Below the pieces are notes generated by a model. That model saw nothing but the letters and a program-made list of their open reading frames with translations, searched no databases and had not been told where the DNA came from. From Candidatus Harrisonbacteria bacterium RIFCSPLOWO2_02_FULL_45_10c (lineage in GTDB: Bacteria > Patescibacteriota > Minisyncoccia > UBA6257 > 02-FULL-45-10c): a stretch of 24,474 bases of DNA. The stretch spans positions 261 to 24,734 of the forward strand of contig MHJM01000013.1 of assembly GCA_001818705.1 (NCBI GenBank), written 5' to 3'. Position 1 is the first letter of the stretch. Each line of letters opens with the position of its first letter. Position numbers and translations under genes: made by a program. Shown here piece after piece: positions 14,150-21,896 of the stretch.

Positions 14150-15304
14150 TTGACAATTCAACAGTCAGATATCGCTATTATCGGCGCCGGGGTGGTCGGC
14201 TGCGCCATTGCTCAAGAGCTGTCATTGCGTTACGGGAATAAGAAAAAAATAATGGTCATTGAAAAATTTCCGGGCATCGGCCTGGAAACCAGCAGTTTAA
14301 ATAGCGGTGTGCTCCATTCCGGAATCCACCAAGACCCGAATTTTCTGAAATCCAGACTGGCATTTGAAGGAAGCCAGAAAGCGGCGGAATATATGAAATC
14401 CAAAGGCTTGCCAATTTTAAACTGCGGCATGCTCATTGCCATTTCTATGAAAGCGCTGCGGAGCGGACTCTACCGAGAATGGCAAAATCTATATCATCTT
14501 ATCCGGCGAGGAAAAGAACAAGGAATCAAATTTCAATTCCTCACTGCGTTCGGGGTAAAAAAATTAGAGCCGAATATCCAGGCTGTCGGCGGCATCTTTA
14601 TACCCAATGTCTGGGTGATTGACCCAAAAATGTTTTTTACCGCCTTAGCCAAAGACGCTCAAGAAAAAGGTGTTAACTTTTTCTGCAATGAAGAAGTAAT
14701 CGCCATTGAACGCGGCCAATCTGATTACCGAATCAAGACAGAAAAATATAAAGACTTTGAAGTAATCGGAACAAATGAGTACCGAAGCGCGATCGTGATT
14801 AACTCCGCCGGCCTGTATGCCGATGAAGTGGCGGCGCTGGCCGGATTTTCTAATTATAAAATCTATCCTTGGCGAGGCGAATATTATGAAGCGGTAAATC
14901 TTCCGAAAAATCTTGTCAGCCGGCTGATCTATCCGGCAGTTCCTTATAATTATCCGGGTAAAGGCATTCATTTTAGTCCCCGGGTGGACGGATCGTTATT
15001 CCTAGGCCCCAATGCCCGGCCGGTTCCAAAAAAATGCTATTACATTGAAGAGCAGACTCCAGTTGGCCAGTTTTTAGAAGCCGCTCAGCAATTTTGTCCG
15101 ATGATTAAAAAAGAAAATCTTAAATGGGCTTATTCCGGAATCCGCCCGAAATTAACCGACCAACCGGAAGAAACCGATTTTATTATCAGACTTGATGCTG
15201 CCAATCCTCCGTTTATTAACTTGATCGGCATTGAATCACCGGGTTTGTCCGCTTCTATGGCAATTGCCAGATATGTTTCTGATGTTATATCAACCTATAC
15301 ATAA
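14150..15304 (+). CDS. FAD-dependent oxidoreductase, L-2-hydroxyglutarate oxidase (LhgO)-like
   Basis: A 384-aa flavoprotein of the DAO/GlpO fold. The N-terminal dinucleotide-binding motif is I-I-G-A-G-V-V-G-C-A-I (about 10-20) with an acidic E-K at the end of the second strand. The segment N-S-G-V-L-H-S-G-I-H (about 51-60) followed by S-R-L-A-F-E-G matches LhgO/YgaF proteins, which oxidise 2-hydroxyglutarate or related 2-hydroxyacids with FAD. The C-terminus keeps Y-S-G-I-R-P-K-L and E-S-P-G-L-S-A-S-M-A-I-A. The substrate is a family-level guess. The start is a TTG at 14150, set by AAGGAGG 6 nt upstream and by the promoter position. It is monocistronic, with promoter and terminator of its own. 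Confidence 0.88.
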   Translation: MTIQQSDIAIIGAGVVGCAIAQELSLRYGNKKKIMVIEKFPGIGLETSSLNSGVLHSGIHQDPNFLKSRLAFEGSQKAAEYMKSKGLPILNCGMLIAISMKALRSGLYREWQNLYHLIRRGKEQGIKFQFLTAFGVKKLEPNIQAVGGIFIPNVWVIDPKMFFTALAKDAQEKGVNFFCNEEVIAIERGQSDYRIKTEKYKDFEVIGTNEYRSAIVINSAGLYADEVAALAGFSNYKIYPWRGEYYEAVNLPKNLVSRLIYPAVPYNYPGKGIHFSPRVDGSLFLGPNARPVPKKCYYIEEQTPVGQFLEAAQQFCPMIKKENLKWAYSGIRPKLTDQPEETDFIIRLDAANPPFINLIGIESPGLSASMAIARYVSDVISTYT

Positions 15305-15333
15305 AATCCCCCGCACAAAACGAGGGATTTTTT
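15305..15333. terminator. Terminator of the oxidoreductase gene, probably bidirectional
   Basis: AATCCC (15305-15310) pairs with GGGATT (15324-15329), followed by a T run; it starts right after the stop codon. On the minus strand it also has a T run, so it can serve the convergent pseudopilin gene. Confidence 0.85.
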
Positions 15334-15343
15334 ATTTTTCCGG

Positions 15344-17716
15344 CTAACCGCTAACGTACACGACTCCGATAAGATATTTTTTATATATTTTTCCGTTATG
15401 TTCAATGGTGCCAATAATTGTGTCCCAATTAATTGATTCCGTTACTTTGCCGAAAGTGTAGTTATGCAGCAGATCGTCGCTCTGTTTGCCGCCATAACCG
15501 GGAATTTCCGAAGTAGTCACATAATCGCCAGCATCAATATTGCCGTAAATATCCGTAACCCACACCCGGCCTTCACCCAAAGCATTGACAGTGCCAAAAC
15601 GTTCTTGGGAAATCCGGTCTGGATTTTGCTGAATATACCAATGGTCTTGAGGAAGCGGAGTTTCCGCGACAAAGGCGCCGAAAACTTTAGAGTCATTTTT
15701 CTTATCCGCTAAACGCACCGTTGGCAGCGTTGATGAAATAGAAATACTTGATTCATCTTTCCTTATTTGTGTTTCTCCGACAAAGGAAACAATGAGTCCT
15801 GGCTCAATAGCAGCCGGCATTACATTGGAAAGTTTTACTTCGTGCCCGCCAGTGAATGGCCCATAATTAACGCCGCCGCCGGTCGCATAAAAATCATATT
15901 GTGTACCATTGCCCTCAACGCCGCGCCAGCCGTTGCCATGAACTCCGATGCCGCCGCAACACGACGGCCCATAACCAACCACCCCGTAACGGGATCCCCA
16001 TACTGAAATTCCTTGGTCGGCGGCTCCGTCAGTTTGAACGCTTAATTTAGAAAGCGGATTTCCGGTTCCGAGGCCGACATTGCCATTGCCATTAATCGCA
16101 ATTTTGTCTCCATCAGAACCGGTTGATCCCGCTTTAAATCTGATACCGCCGCCAGGCATCCAAATAATCCCGATATTCCCAACCATTTGCATGCCGAAAG
16201 CTATTACCCGCTCCGAGGAACCAACGCTCATATCAACCGCGCCGCCAAGATACGAATCCCCCGCTACATGAAATCTCGACACTGGATTAGCGGTTCCAAT
16301 GCCGACGTTGCCGCCGGTGGATATTCGCATCCTTTCCGCAAGGTTCGCGCCGGTCTTGAAAACCAGACTTCCTCCGCCCCCCGATGCGCCAAAGACCACA
16401 TTTTCCCAGTATTCGCCAAGACCACCTGTTCCGTTTGAGTTCATCCACATGCCGTTGTCGGCAACCTCCGTACCATCGATGCGACGCAAGAAGTATCCCA
16501 CGCGATCATCCGTCCCGTCCGGAGTTGTGCCGCGGGCCATTCCAGAAACAAGGCCTCGTCCTTTCTGAATATCCAGCCCGTGGTTGGCGTCCGGCCCTGG
16601 CGTCCCGATGCCTACATTGCCAGTATTTAAATTATATAAATGATCTCCAACAGTGGTTGTTGCCCAATGCGATGTTCCTCCCCCTCCTCCGCCACCGGTA
16701 GCGGCCGTGGTTTGAGTGGTTCCATCCGGAAACTTGAATCCGCCGGAGGTGGATTCAATCGTGCCCGCCACGGTTAATTTGGAAGTTAAATTAGTGGTGC
16801 CTATACCTAATTTAGCGTTTGAAAAAAATATATCACTAGAAGTTACTACAAATTCGTCCGGATCCCAATATCCCGCGCTTGCCGTAAATCGCGAGGTTGG
16901 ATTAGAAAGAGTAACGCTGTCTTGAAATATAATCGGGCCATTAGCGGTATTATCAATATTTGTCTCATTTTCGTCCGTCCCGCCGCCGTGAGTAATAGAA
17001 AGCGATCCAGGATTAGAGCCGTCCGTACGCGTAATCTTAAATCCATTCACTTGGCCAGTTCCGGATATTTCCAGTTTCGCTGTCGGATTATTCGTTCCAA
17101 TCCCGACATTGCCGGAAAGGTAGAGGTCTTGCCAACGATTGGAGGGCAAACCGACGTCGAACTGGTTATCGCCCCCGGGAATCAGGTCGGCGTCAAAGGT
17201 AGCGGCCGAAACTCGAGCCACTGCGCCAGTAAGAGATTTAGTGAGCTGTTCGCTGGAATTCTGAGTATTAGCGCTGATGACCAGGTCAATTTGGACCGAA
17301 TCGTGGCCGGGATAAGAGGAGAGCTTGGTAAAGAGGAGTTTATCCACCAGGACGGACTCCGTGGTTAACGGGGTAGGGTCGCTAGTCCCTTCTTTCAGGG
17401 TGATGGTGTTATTAGTTACGGTAATAATGGTTGGGTCTTTGGCGGAGTCCTGCATCCGGAGATTCAGAGTGGAGACCGGCGTGCCGGACTGGATGTCTAC
17501 TACACTAGCCGAGGAGATTAAACGCTGGAGGGCGGACATGACGAATTGGAGCTGCTGATTGACCTCCCCCACCGATCCCTGCTGCTGCTGGATCTTGGTG
17601 ACGGTGATTAAGATGCCGCCGAATAAGGAGCCGACAATGCCTATCAGGGTGGTATAGACCAGGATTTCAGTGAGAGTGAAGCCCGCTGACTGGGTGAAAC
17701 CTTTTTGGTTGGGCAT
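15344..17716 (-). CDS. Type IV pseudopilin fused to a tail-fibre-like repeat and surface domain
   Basis: The 790-aa protein starts like a type IV prepilin: short leader, Gly12-Phe13 cleavage site, T-L-T-E with Glu at mature position 5, then a hydrophobic helix (about 13-42). A pilin-like head extends to about 180. From about 195 a repeat of the form G-N-V-G-I-G-T-x-x-P-x-x-x-L-x-V occurs at least five times (first at 202; one copy reads K-L-G-I-G-T, another N-V-G-L-G-T). It alternates with long variable stretches and a seven-glycine run. This repeat is common in tail-fibre and adhesin stalks. The last ~150 residues form a separate domain with G-R-V-W-V-T-D-I-Y-G-N-I-D-A-G-D-Y. The length is several times that of a normal pseudopilin. 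A surface adhesin displayed through the pilus machinery is my inference. It lies 17 nt after pheT and has its own -10 box. Confidence 0.82.
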   Translation of the reverse strand: MPNQKGFTQSAGFTLTEILVYTTLIGIVGSLFGGILITVTKIQQQQGSVGEVNQQLQFVMSALQRLISSASVVDIQSGTPVSTLNLRMQDSAKDPTIITVTNNTITLKEGTSDPTPLTTESVLVDKLLFTKLSSYPGHDSVQIDLVISANTQNSSEQLTKSLTGAVARVSAATFDADLIPGGDNQFDVGLPSNRWQDLYLSGNVGIGTNNPTAKLEISGTGQVNGFKITRTDGSNPGSLSITHGGGTDENETNIDNTANGPIIFQDSVTLSNPTSRFTASAGYWDPDEFVVTSSDIFFSNAKLGIGTTNLTSKLTVAGTIESTSGGFKFPDGTTQTTAATGGGGGGGTSHWATTTVGDHLYNLNTGNVGIGTPGPDANHGLDIQKGRGLVSGMARGTTPDGTDDRVGYFLRRIDGTEVADNGMWMNSNGTGGLGEYWENVVFGASGGGGSLVFKTGANLAERMRISTGGNVGIGTANPVSRFHVAGDSYLGGAVDMSVGSSERVIAFGMQMVGNIGIIWMPGGGIRFKAGSTGSDGDKIAINGNGNVGLGTGNPLSKLSVQTDGAADQGISVWGSRYGVVGYGPSCCGGIGVHGNGWRGVEGNGTQYDFYATGGGVNYGPFTGGHEVKLSNVMPAAIEPGLIVSFVGETQIRKDESSISISSTLPTVRLADKKNDSKVFGAFVAETPLPQDHWYIQQNPDRISQERFGTVNALGEGRVWVTDIYGNIDAGDYVTTSEIPGYGGKQSDDLLHNYTFGKVTESINWDTIIGTIEHNGKIYKKYLIGVVYVSG

Positions 17717-17724
17717 ATGATTTT

Positions 17725-17752
17725 ATTATATACTAACGAAGTTCCACATCAA
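17725..17752 (-). promoter_or_regulatory. Promoter of the pseudopilin-fusion gene
   Basis: On the minus strand, TTGATG (17747-17752; inside the end of pheT) and a perfect TATAAT (17725-17730) are 16 nt apart. The ATG begins 8 nt after the -10 box, so the leader would be one or two bases. No Shine-Dalgarno is visible. Confidence 0.5.
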
Positions 17753-19706
17753 ATTTATCAATCAGAATCTGATTGATGATTGCCATTTCTTTATCCGCAT
17801 CAGCATCGGTCAAAGTTCGATCAGCCGCCCGGAATACCACGCGGAATGTCAAACTCTTTTTATTGTCTCCCAACTTTTCGTCCTGATACCAGTCCAATAA
17901 ATCAACGTCCTCTACTAATTTACTGCTGACTCGCTGAATCAGCGATAAAATTTCTCCGACGCGAACCGAATCACTGACTAAAATAGAGAGATCCCTGACG
18001 ATGGCAGGAAACTTGGAAAGCGGCTCAAACTCCCGCTCTTCGTCAACGATGGTAAGCAATTTCCCAAGATTCAATTCTAAAACCGCGCCCTTAACTCCGG
18101 AAACGGAACCGAGATAGCCGACTACCTGATGATCGCTAGTTTCAATCCGAAGCGCCTCCTGGCTCTTTAATAAACTATTGGGATAATTTAAATCTGGGAA
18201 GAAATAATCCGTAACGCCAAGTTTTTCAAACAATACTTCCGCAACGCCTTTAAGTTCCAACACGGCATTTTTAGCAGCCACCGCTATCCCTAAAGCTATT
18301 TGCTCATCAACGGTATTTTTTCCGTTTCGGAAAACTGATCCGATTTCAAAAATTCTTACCTCGTCAAAAAAACGGCTGTTGCTTTTAAGATTAGCGACTA
18401 ATCCGGAAGCCAAGCTGTCGCGCAATGCCGCGTATTGCTTGCTCATCGGATTGGCTAATTCTGCCGGAGCGCCGCCATTGCCGCCAAACATTACCGGCGG
18501 AGCCAGGCCGACCGCGTCCCTGGAAACCAGGGAATAATTATAAACTTCCGTGCATCCGATACCCGCCAAATAATTTCTCACCCGGTCTTTTAATAAGACT
18601 GTTTCCGCTTCAAAGGCCGGATTCAGAGCCACTGCCGGAGCCTGCGCCGGTAAAGCGCCGTATCCCCGCAGCCGGATTACTTCTTCGGCAATATCTTCTA
18701 TATCCGCGACATCCAGCCGCAGTGCCGGAACTTCTAAAAATTTTCCGCGCTTGGAAAAACCCAACGGGGCTAAGAGCTTTATGACCTCCGGCTCTTTAAT
18801 CGGAACGCCGATAATGGCATTTAATTTTTCCAACCGCAACGGGATTATTTTTCTCGGCTGTTTCTTGCCATACAAATCAATCGGCTGATAAATTTTTGCT
18901 CCGAGAACTTCCCGCAAGAGATCCAGCGCCCGCTGCATTCCCTGCCAGGCCAATTCCGGACTAAGCTGATGGGAAAAACGGGCGGAGGCATCGGTGTGAA
19001 GGTTCAGCGCCCGCGCCGCCGCATAAATGGCAGCGCCATCAAAATTAGCCGCTTCAATCAGTAATGATTTGGTGGCCGGTGTTACTTCGCTGAATTTTCC
19101 TCCTTTCACTCCGGCAATCGCCAACGCGCGCTTGGCATCGCTGATTACCAGCATGCTGGTATCAAGAGAGATTTTTTGATTATCCAGAGTTTCAATTGAT
19201 TCCCGCGCCATCGCCCGCCGGACGACAATGCCTCCGGAAACCTTTTCCGCGTCAAACGCATGGAGCGGCTGGCCGATCTCCAGCATCACGTAATTCATGA
19301 TATCCACGACCGCGTTAATGGAGCGGATGCCGGCGGATTCAATTATTTCTTTGATCCATTCCGGCGAAGCGCCGACTTTTACATTAGTTACGTAAGCGGC
19401 AAGGTACCGGTTGCATAATTTTTTCTCTTTGATATTTACCCGGAAAATTCCCTGCCCTTTCGCGCCATAGGACATTTTACTTTTCAGCGGATCCCGGAAA
19501 GGCACCTGCAACAGCGCCGCCGCCTCAAGCGCGATTCCCCGATGGGATGCGGCGTCGGAAAAACGGTTGGGCGGAACGGAAATCTCAATCACATCGCCGC
19601 CAACGTCTACTGCTTCAAAAGCATGTTCATTCAATGTCTCAATCAGGGCATTTTTATCGTATTTTCCGGGCGCCATTTTTTTAATTAAAGCAAAGCTGAA
19701 TTTCAT
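17733..19706 (-). CDS. pheT: Phenylalanyl-tRNA synthetase beta subunit lacking the tRNA-binding OB domain
   Basis: Beta subunit of the (alpha-beta)2 PheRS that charges tRNA-Phe. At 657 aa it is about 140 residues shorter than the E. coli protein. The missing part is the EMAPII-like OB domain that normally follows the first ~40 residues: here L-N-E-H-A-F-E-A-V-D-V runs straight into I-E-I-S-V-P-P-N-R-F-S-D, the B1 segment that normally comes after it. The B3/B4 editing region, B5 domain and catalytic-like core follow. A C-terminal FDX-ACB anticodon-binding domain is intact (about 565-657, starting near L-S-K-F-P-A-I-V-R-D-L). The gene starts 2 nt after the pheS stop, so the two are co-translated. 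Confidence 0.95.
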   Translation of the reverse strand: MKFSFALIKKMAPGKYDKNALIETLNEHAFEAVDVGGDVIEISVPPNRFSDAASHRGIALEAAALLQVPFRDPLKSKMSYGAKGQGIFRVNIKEKKLCNRYLAAYVTNVKVGASPEWIKEIIESAGIRSINAVVDIMNYVMLEIGQPLHAFDAEKVSGGIVVRRAMARESIETLDNQKISLDTSMLVISDAKRALAIAGVKGGKFSEVTPATKSLLIEAANFDGAAIYAAARALNLHTDASARFSHQLSPELAWQGMQRALDLLREVLGAKIYQPIDLYGKKQPRKIIPLRLEKLNAIIGVPIKEPEVIKLLAPLGFSKRGKFLEVPALRLDVADIEDIAEEVIRLRGYGALPAQAPAVALNPAFEAETVLLKDRVRNYLAGIGCTEVYNYSLVSRDAVGLAPPVMFGGNGGAPAELANPMSKQYAALRDSLASGLVANLKSNSRFFDEVRIFEIGSVFRNGKNTVDEQIALGIAVAAKNAVLELKGVAEVLFEKLGVTDYFFPDLNYPNSLLKSQEALRIETSDHQVVGYLGSVSGVKGAVLELNLGKLLTIVDEEREFEPLSKFPAIVRDLSILVSDSVRVGEILSLIQRVSSKLVEDVDLLDWYQDEKLGDNKKSLTFRVVFRAADRTLTDADADKEMAIINQILIDKFDVELR

Positions 19707-19708
19707 AG

Positions 19709-20773
19709 TTAAAATTGCTGGATGAATCTAAGGTCGCCGGAATAAAAAAGCCGGATATCCGGAATATTGTATTTAATCATAGCCATCCTTTCCAGCCCGA
19801 GACCGAAAGCAAAACCCTGAAAATCCCGCGGATTATAATGGGCGGCTTCAAATACCCGCGGATGCACCATTCCGGCGCCCATCACCTCCAGCCATCCGGA
19901 ATCTTTGCAAATGCCGCAACCTCGGCCGCCGCACTTTATACACCGGATATCCACCTCCAGGCCGGGTTCCACAAACGGGAAATAGCTGGGCCGGAATCTA
20001 ATTTCGATATCGCTGCGGAAAAGCCGTTTAAAAAATTCCTGAATGACGAATTTAAAATTAGCCAATGTAACGGTCTTTCCGACCATTAATCCCTCAATCT
20101 GATAAAAATTAATTTCATGGGAGGCGTCAGTGGCTTCGTACCGGAACACCCGGCCGGGAACGATGATCTGAAATGGGGGCTTATGAGTTTCCATATACCG
20201 GATCTGAACCGGACTGGTATGGGTACGTAATAACATTTGACCCTTGACCTTTGACTCTTGACCCTTAGTCAATTGTTCTTTGTCACTAGTCAATTGTTGG
20301 CTGTTCTGCAGCCAAAACGTATCCCACATATCCCGCGCCGGATGATTTTTCGGAATATTTAAAGCATCAAAATTATAATACTCCGTCTCCACTTCCGGAC
20401 CTTCAACTACGGAAAAATTCATCGCTTTGAATATCCCCCGGATTTCTTTTTCAATGAGAGTTAGCGGATGGAGATACCCGATTTTTATTTTTTTGCCCGG
20501 CATCGTAATATCAATGCCCGGCAACCCCTGCTGAATGCTTTTCGAAAAAACAGCGGTTTTTTCCTGAATCAGCCGCTCAATGTCCTTTTTTAACTGCTGA
20601 GCAACCGGACCGACAGTTTGGCGTTCTTTAACGGATAAATCTTTTAAAGAGCGCAATATTTTGGAAATTTCGCCTTTGCGCCCTAAAAATCTTATCCGCA
20701 GCCGCTCAACCGCGGCCGAATCTTTTGCCGAACGGATTAACTCTAAAGCTTCTTTTTTTATATCCTCGATCAT
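19709..20773 (-). CDS. pheS: Phenylalanyl-tRNA synthetase alpha subunit with a repeat-derived insertion
   Basis: Catalytic alpha subunit of PheRS, 354 aa, class II. The N-terminal coiled coil (about 1-85) is followed by motif 1 near N-H-P-A-R-D-M-W-D-T-F-W. Motif 2 (H-T-S-P-V-Q-I-R, then G-R-V-F-R-Y-E-A-T-D-A-S-H) and motif 3 (G-L-G-L-E-R-M-A-M) are intact, and a Cys cluster C-I/K-C-G-G-R-G-C-G-I-C sits before M-G-A-G-M-V. Between D-T-F-W-L and L-L-R-T-H, where relatives have only a few residues, there are about 25 extra low-complexity residues (Q-Q-L-T-S-D-K-E-Q-L-T-K...) encoded by tandem 7-mers. The ATG overlaps the upstream stop as ATGA. The reading frame is preserved and all motifs are present, so the enzyme is probably functional. 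Confidence 0.95.
   Translation of the reverse strand: MIEDIKKEALELIRSAKDSAAVERLRIRFLGRKGEISKILRSLKDLSVKERQTVGPVAQQLKKDIERLIQEKTAVFSKSIQQGLPGIDITMPGKKIKIGYLHPLTLIEKEIRGIFKAMNFSVVEGPEVETEYYNFDALNIPKNHPARDMWDTFWLQNSQQLTSDKEQLTKGQESKVKGQMLLRTHTSPVQIRYMETHKPPFQIIVPGRVFRYEATDASHEINFYQIEGLMVGKTVTLANFKFVIQEFFKRLFRSDIEIRFRPSYFPFVEPGLEVDIRCIKCGGRGCGICKDSGWLEVMGAGMVHPRVFEAAHYNPRDFQGFAFGLGLERMAMIKYNIPDIRLFYSGDLRFIQQF
20236..20302. repeat. Degenerate tandem heptamers inside pheS
   Basis: On the plus strand the segment begins with four heptamers of the form YTTGACY (20236-20263), then two copies of TAGTCAATTGTT (20266-20277 and 20287-20298). The total length keeps the pheS frame open. Such TTGAC/CAATTGT-type short tandem repeats are usually intergenic; here they are translated into a polar loop. 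Confidence 0.7.
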
Positions 20774-21435
20774 AAAATAGTTATTGAAATCAGGTAATCA
20801 TTCCCTTTTCCGCCAAGAGTGATAGTAAACTTTAACAGATAAGTTCCGGGTTTTTCCCAGCGGTGGGAAAGTACGGCGGACTTATTGCCCTGAAGCGCGC
20901 CGGAATCCGTTGAACCGTCCTGCCAATCAACGCGGTAATCAATGGCGCCCGCTTCCCGATTGCGGATAGTGAAATAAGCAGCCACTCCCGCTTTTACCCC
21001 GAAAATAATCGGAGACTCTGAAATAGACGGAGTGGTTTGCTGGACATCAACGCCTAATTTTTCACCCAAAGTCTCAACCTGCTTATCAACCGTGCCTTTC
21101 ACTAACTGCAACGCTTCGGACTTCAGATTATTGACTACGCCGGAAACGGTATCGCTTATTTTTTCTATCGTTGCCCCGACCCCTTCCTGGGCTTTATCTA
21201 AAATTTTTTTAGCGCCGCCCTGGATGATTTGTTGCGGTGAAGTTTCCGGAAGGCCGTTATTTTTCGGCTCGCCGATATTCTCCAGCTTGCTGATTATCGC
21301 CTGGACCAGTTCGGTTTCCTGGACTTTTTTCAAGGCCGGAAAGCGATAGACAAAGGTATTTTCTTTGGTAAAAAGAGCGTAAAAAATTACTCCTAAAAAT
21401 ACGAGTGCCGTTCCAATGGCAAGGTACCTGCTCAT
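20770..21435 (-). CDS. Single-pass membrane protein with extracellular PKD-like domain, function unknown
   Basis: I do not recognise the family. The 221-aa protein opens M-S-R-Y-L and has a transmembrane helix at about 5-22. An amphipathic helical region (about 40-130) includes a stretch that alternates Val, Gly, Lys and Glu as in LEA or apolipoprotein-like helices. The C-terminal beta domain (about 140-221) contains Y-R-V-D-W-Q-D-G-S, then L-S-H-R-W-E-K-P-G-T-Y-L-L-K-F-T-I-T, which is the PKD/Ig-like pattern. Start: the frame is open up to a GTG at 21636, but the upstream part is encoded by structured element B. A promoter with its -10 box 6 nt before the ATG at 21435 supports the short form. 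Its stop overlaps the pheS ATG (ATGA), so it leads the pheS-pheT operon. The function is likely at the cell surface. Confidence 0.75.
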   Translation of the reverse strand: MSRYLAIGTALVFLGVIFYALFTKENTFVYRFPALKKVQETELVQAIISKLENIGEPKNNGLPETSPQQIIQGGAKKILDKAQEGVGATIEKISDTVSGVVNNLKSEALQLVKGTVDKQVETLGEKLGVDVQQTTPSISESPIIFGVKAGVAAYFTIRNREAGAIDYRVDWQDGSTDSGALQGNKSAVLSHRWEKPGTYLLKFTITLGGKGNDYLISITIL

Positions 21436-21441
21436 TCTGAA

Positions 21442-21470
21442 AGTATAAAGAATTTTGCCGGTAACTTCAA
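21442..21470 (-). promoter_or_regulatory. Promoter of the membrane-protein-pheS-pheT operon, leaderless
   Basis: TTGAAG (21465-21470) and TATACT (21442-21447) on the minus strand are 17 nt apart. The ATG starts 6 nt after the -10 box and has no Shine-Dalgarno. Confidence 0.6.
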
Positions 21471-21513
21471 TTTCCGCTCCCTCACCTATCTGCTCTTCTT
21501 TATCCGCCGCTCC

Positions 21514-21647
21514 GCCGGTATTTCTGACGGCACCGGAGTCCGTCCCGTCCAGCGCAGGACGGCTCCTACGTCTCGCCCCGACGGCTCCGACGGAAGGTCG
21601 GAGACCAAGCCCGTCGGGGCTCCGAAATTGCCGCACGAAACACCGGC
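21514..21647 (-). ncRNA. Structured RNA-like element, copy B (unknown family)
   Basis: This has the same architecture as the element at 13854-14000, read on the minus strand. P0 pairs GCCGGTGTTTC (21637-21647) with GAAATACCGGC (21514-21524), including one G-U. P1 pairs 21611-21620 with 21575-21584, P2 pairs 21597-21603 with 21585-21591, and P3 pairs 21557-21562 with 21545-21550. Joints read GTGCGGCAATTTCGGA, GCTTGGT, GAGACGTAGGAG and GGACTCCGGTGCCGTCA. The stems differ in sequence from copy A but pair. It lies between the tRNA-Met terminator and the promoter of the pheS operon, pointing toward that operon. Together with its flanks it fills most of the 312-bp gap between 21435 and the tRNA; the remainder (21648-21708) shows nothing I can name. 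Confidence 0.65.
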
Positions 21648-21708
21648 AGATCGGCTAGAGAAATTTTCCGCTCTTCCTGATACGGAGTGCGGCTGGTTCG
21701 ATCCAAAC

Positions 21709-21746
21709 AAAAATAAAAATGCGATAACTATCGCATTTTTATTTTT
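21709..21746. terminator. Terminator of tRNA-Met
   Basis: An 18-bp perfect palindrome with a 2-nt loop: an A/T-rich arm plus GCGATA / TATCGC, immediately after the tRNA 3' end on the minus strand and followed by a T-rich tract. Confidence 0.85.
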
Positions 21747-21747
21747 G

Positions 21748-21820
21748 TGCCTGCGGGAGGGATCGAACCTCCGACCTAACCCTTATGAAGGGCTCGCTCT
21801 AACCACTGAGCTACGCAGGC
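21748..21820 (-). tRNA. tRNA-Met(CAU), elongator type (tRNA-Ile2 not excluded)
   Basis: A 73-nt cloverleaf on the minus strand: acceptor GCCTGCG / CGCAGGC, D stem GCTC / GAGC, anticodon stem AGCCC / GGGTT with loop TTCATAA, T arm GGAGG-TTCGATC-CCTCC, discriminator A. The anticodon is CAU. Pair G1-C72 and the C-rich side of the anticodon stem rule out the initiator. CAU could also be the lysidine-modified isoleucine tRNA; the body resembles elongator Met more. CCA is not encoded. A TATAAT-like box (21826-21831, minus) ends 5 nt before G1. Confidence 0.93.
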
Positions 21821-21853
21821 GTATAATTATACTAACTCTTGATGCGCTAAAGA

Positions 21854-21891
21854 AAAAGCCCAGCACCTTTCGCGAAAGGTGCTGGGCTTTT
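21854..21891. terminator. Terminator of the transglutaminase-like gene
   Basis: A perfect 38-nt palindrome with CCAGCACCTTT / AAAGGTGCTGG in its arms, flanked by A4/T4 and a further T-rich run on the minus strand. It starts 5 nt after the stop of the gene ending at 21897. Eleven bp of each arm also occur in P2 of element A. Confidence 0.92.
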
Positions 21892-21896
21892 GAATG

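Noticed and set aside
21748..21820. tRNA at 21748 as a second initiator tRNA
   Set aside because: It has a G1-C72 pair and lacks the G-G-G run at 29-31, so it is an elongator-type CAU tRNA.
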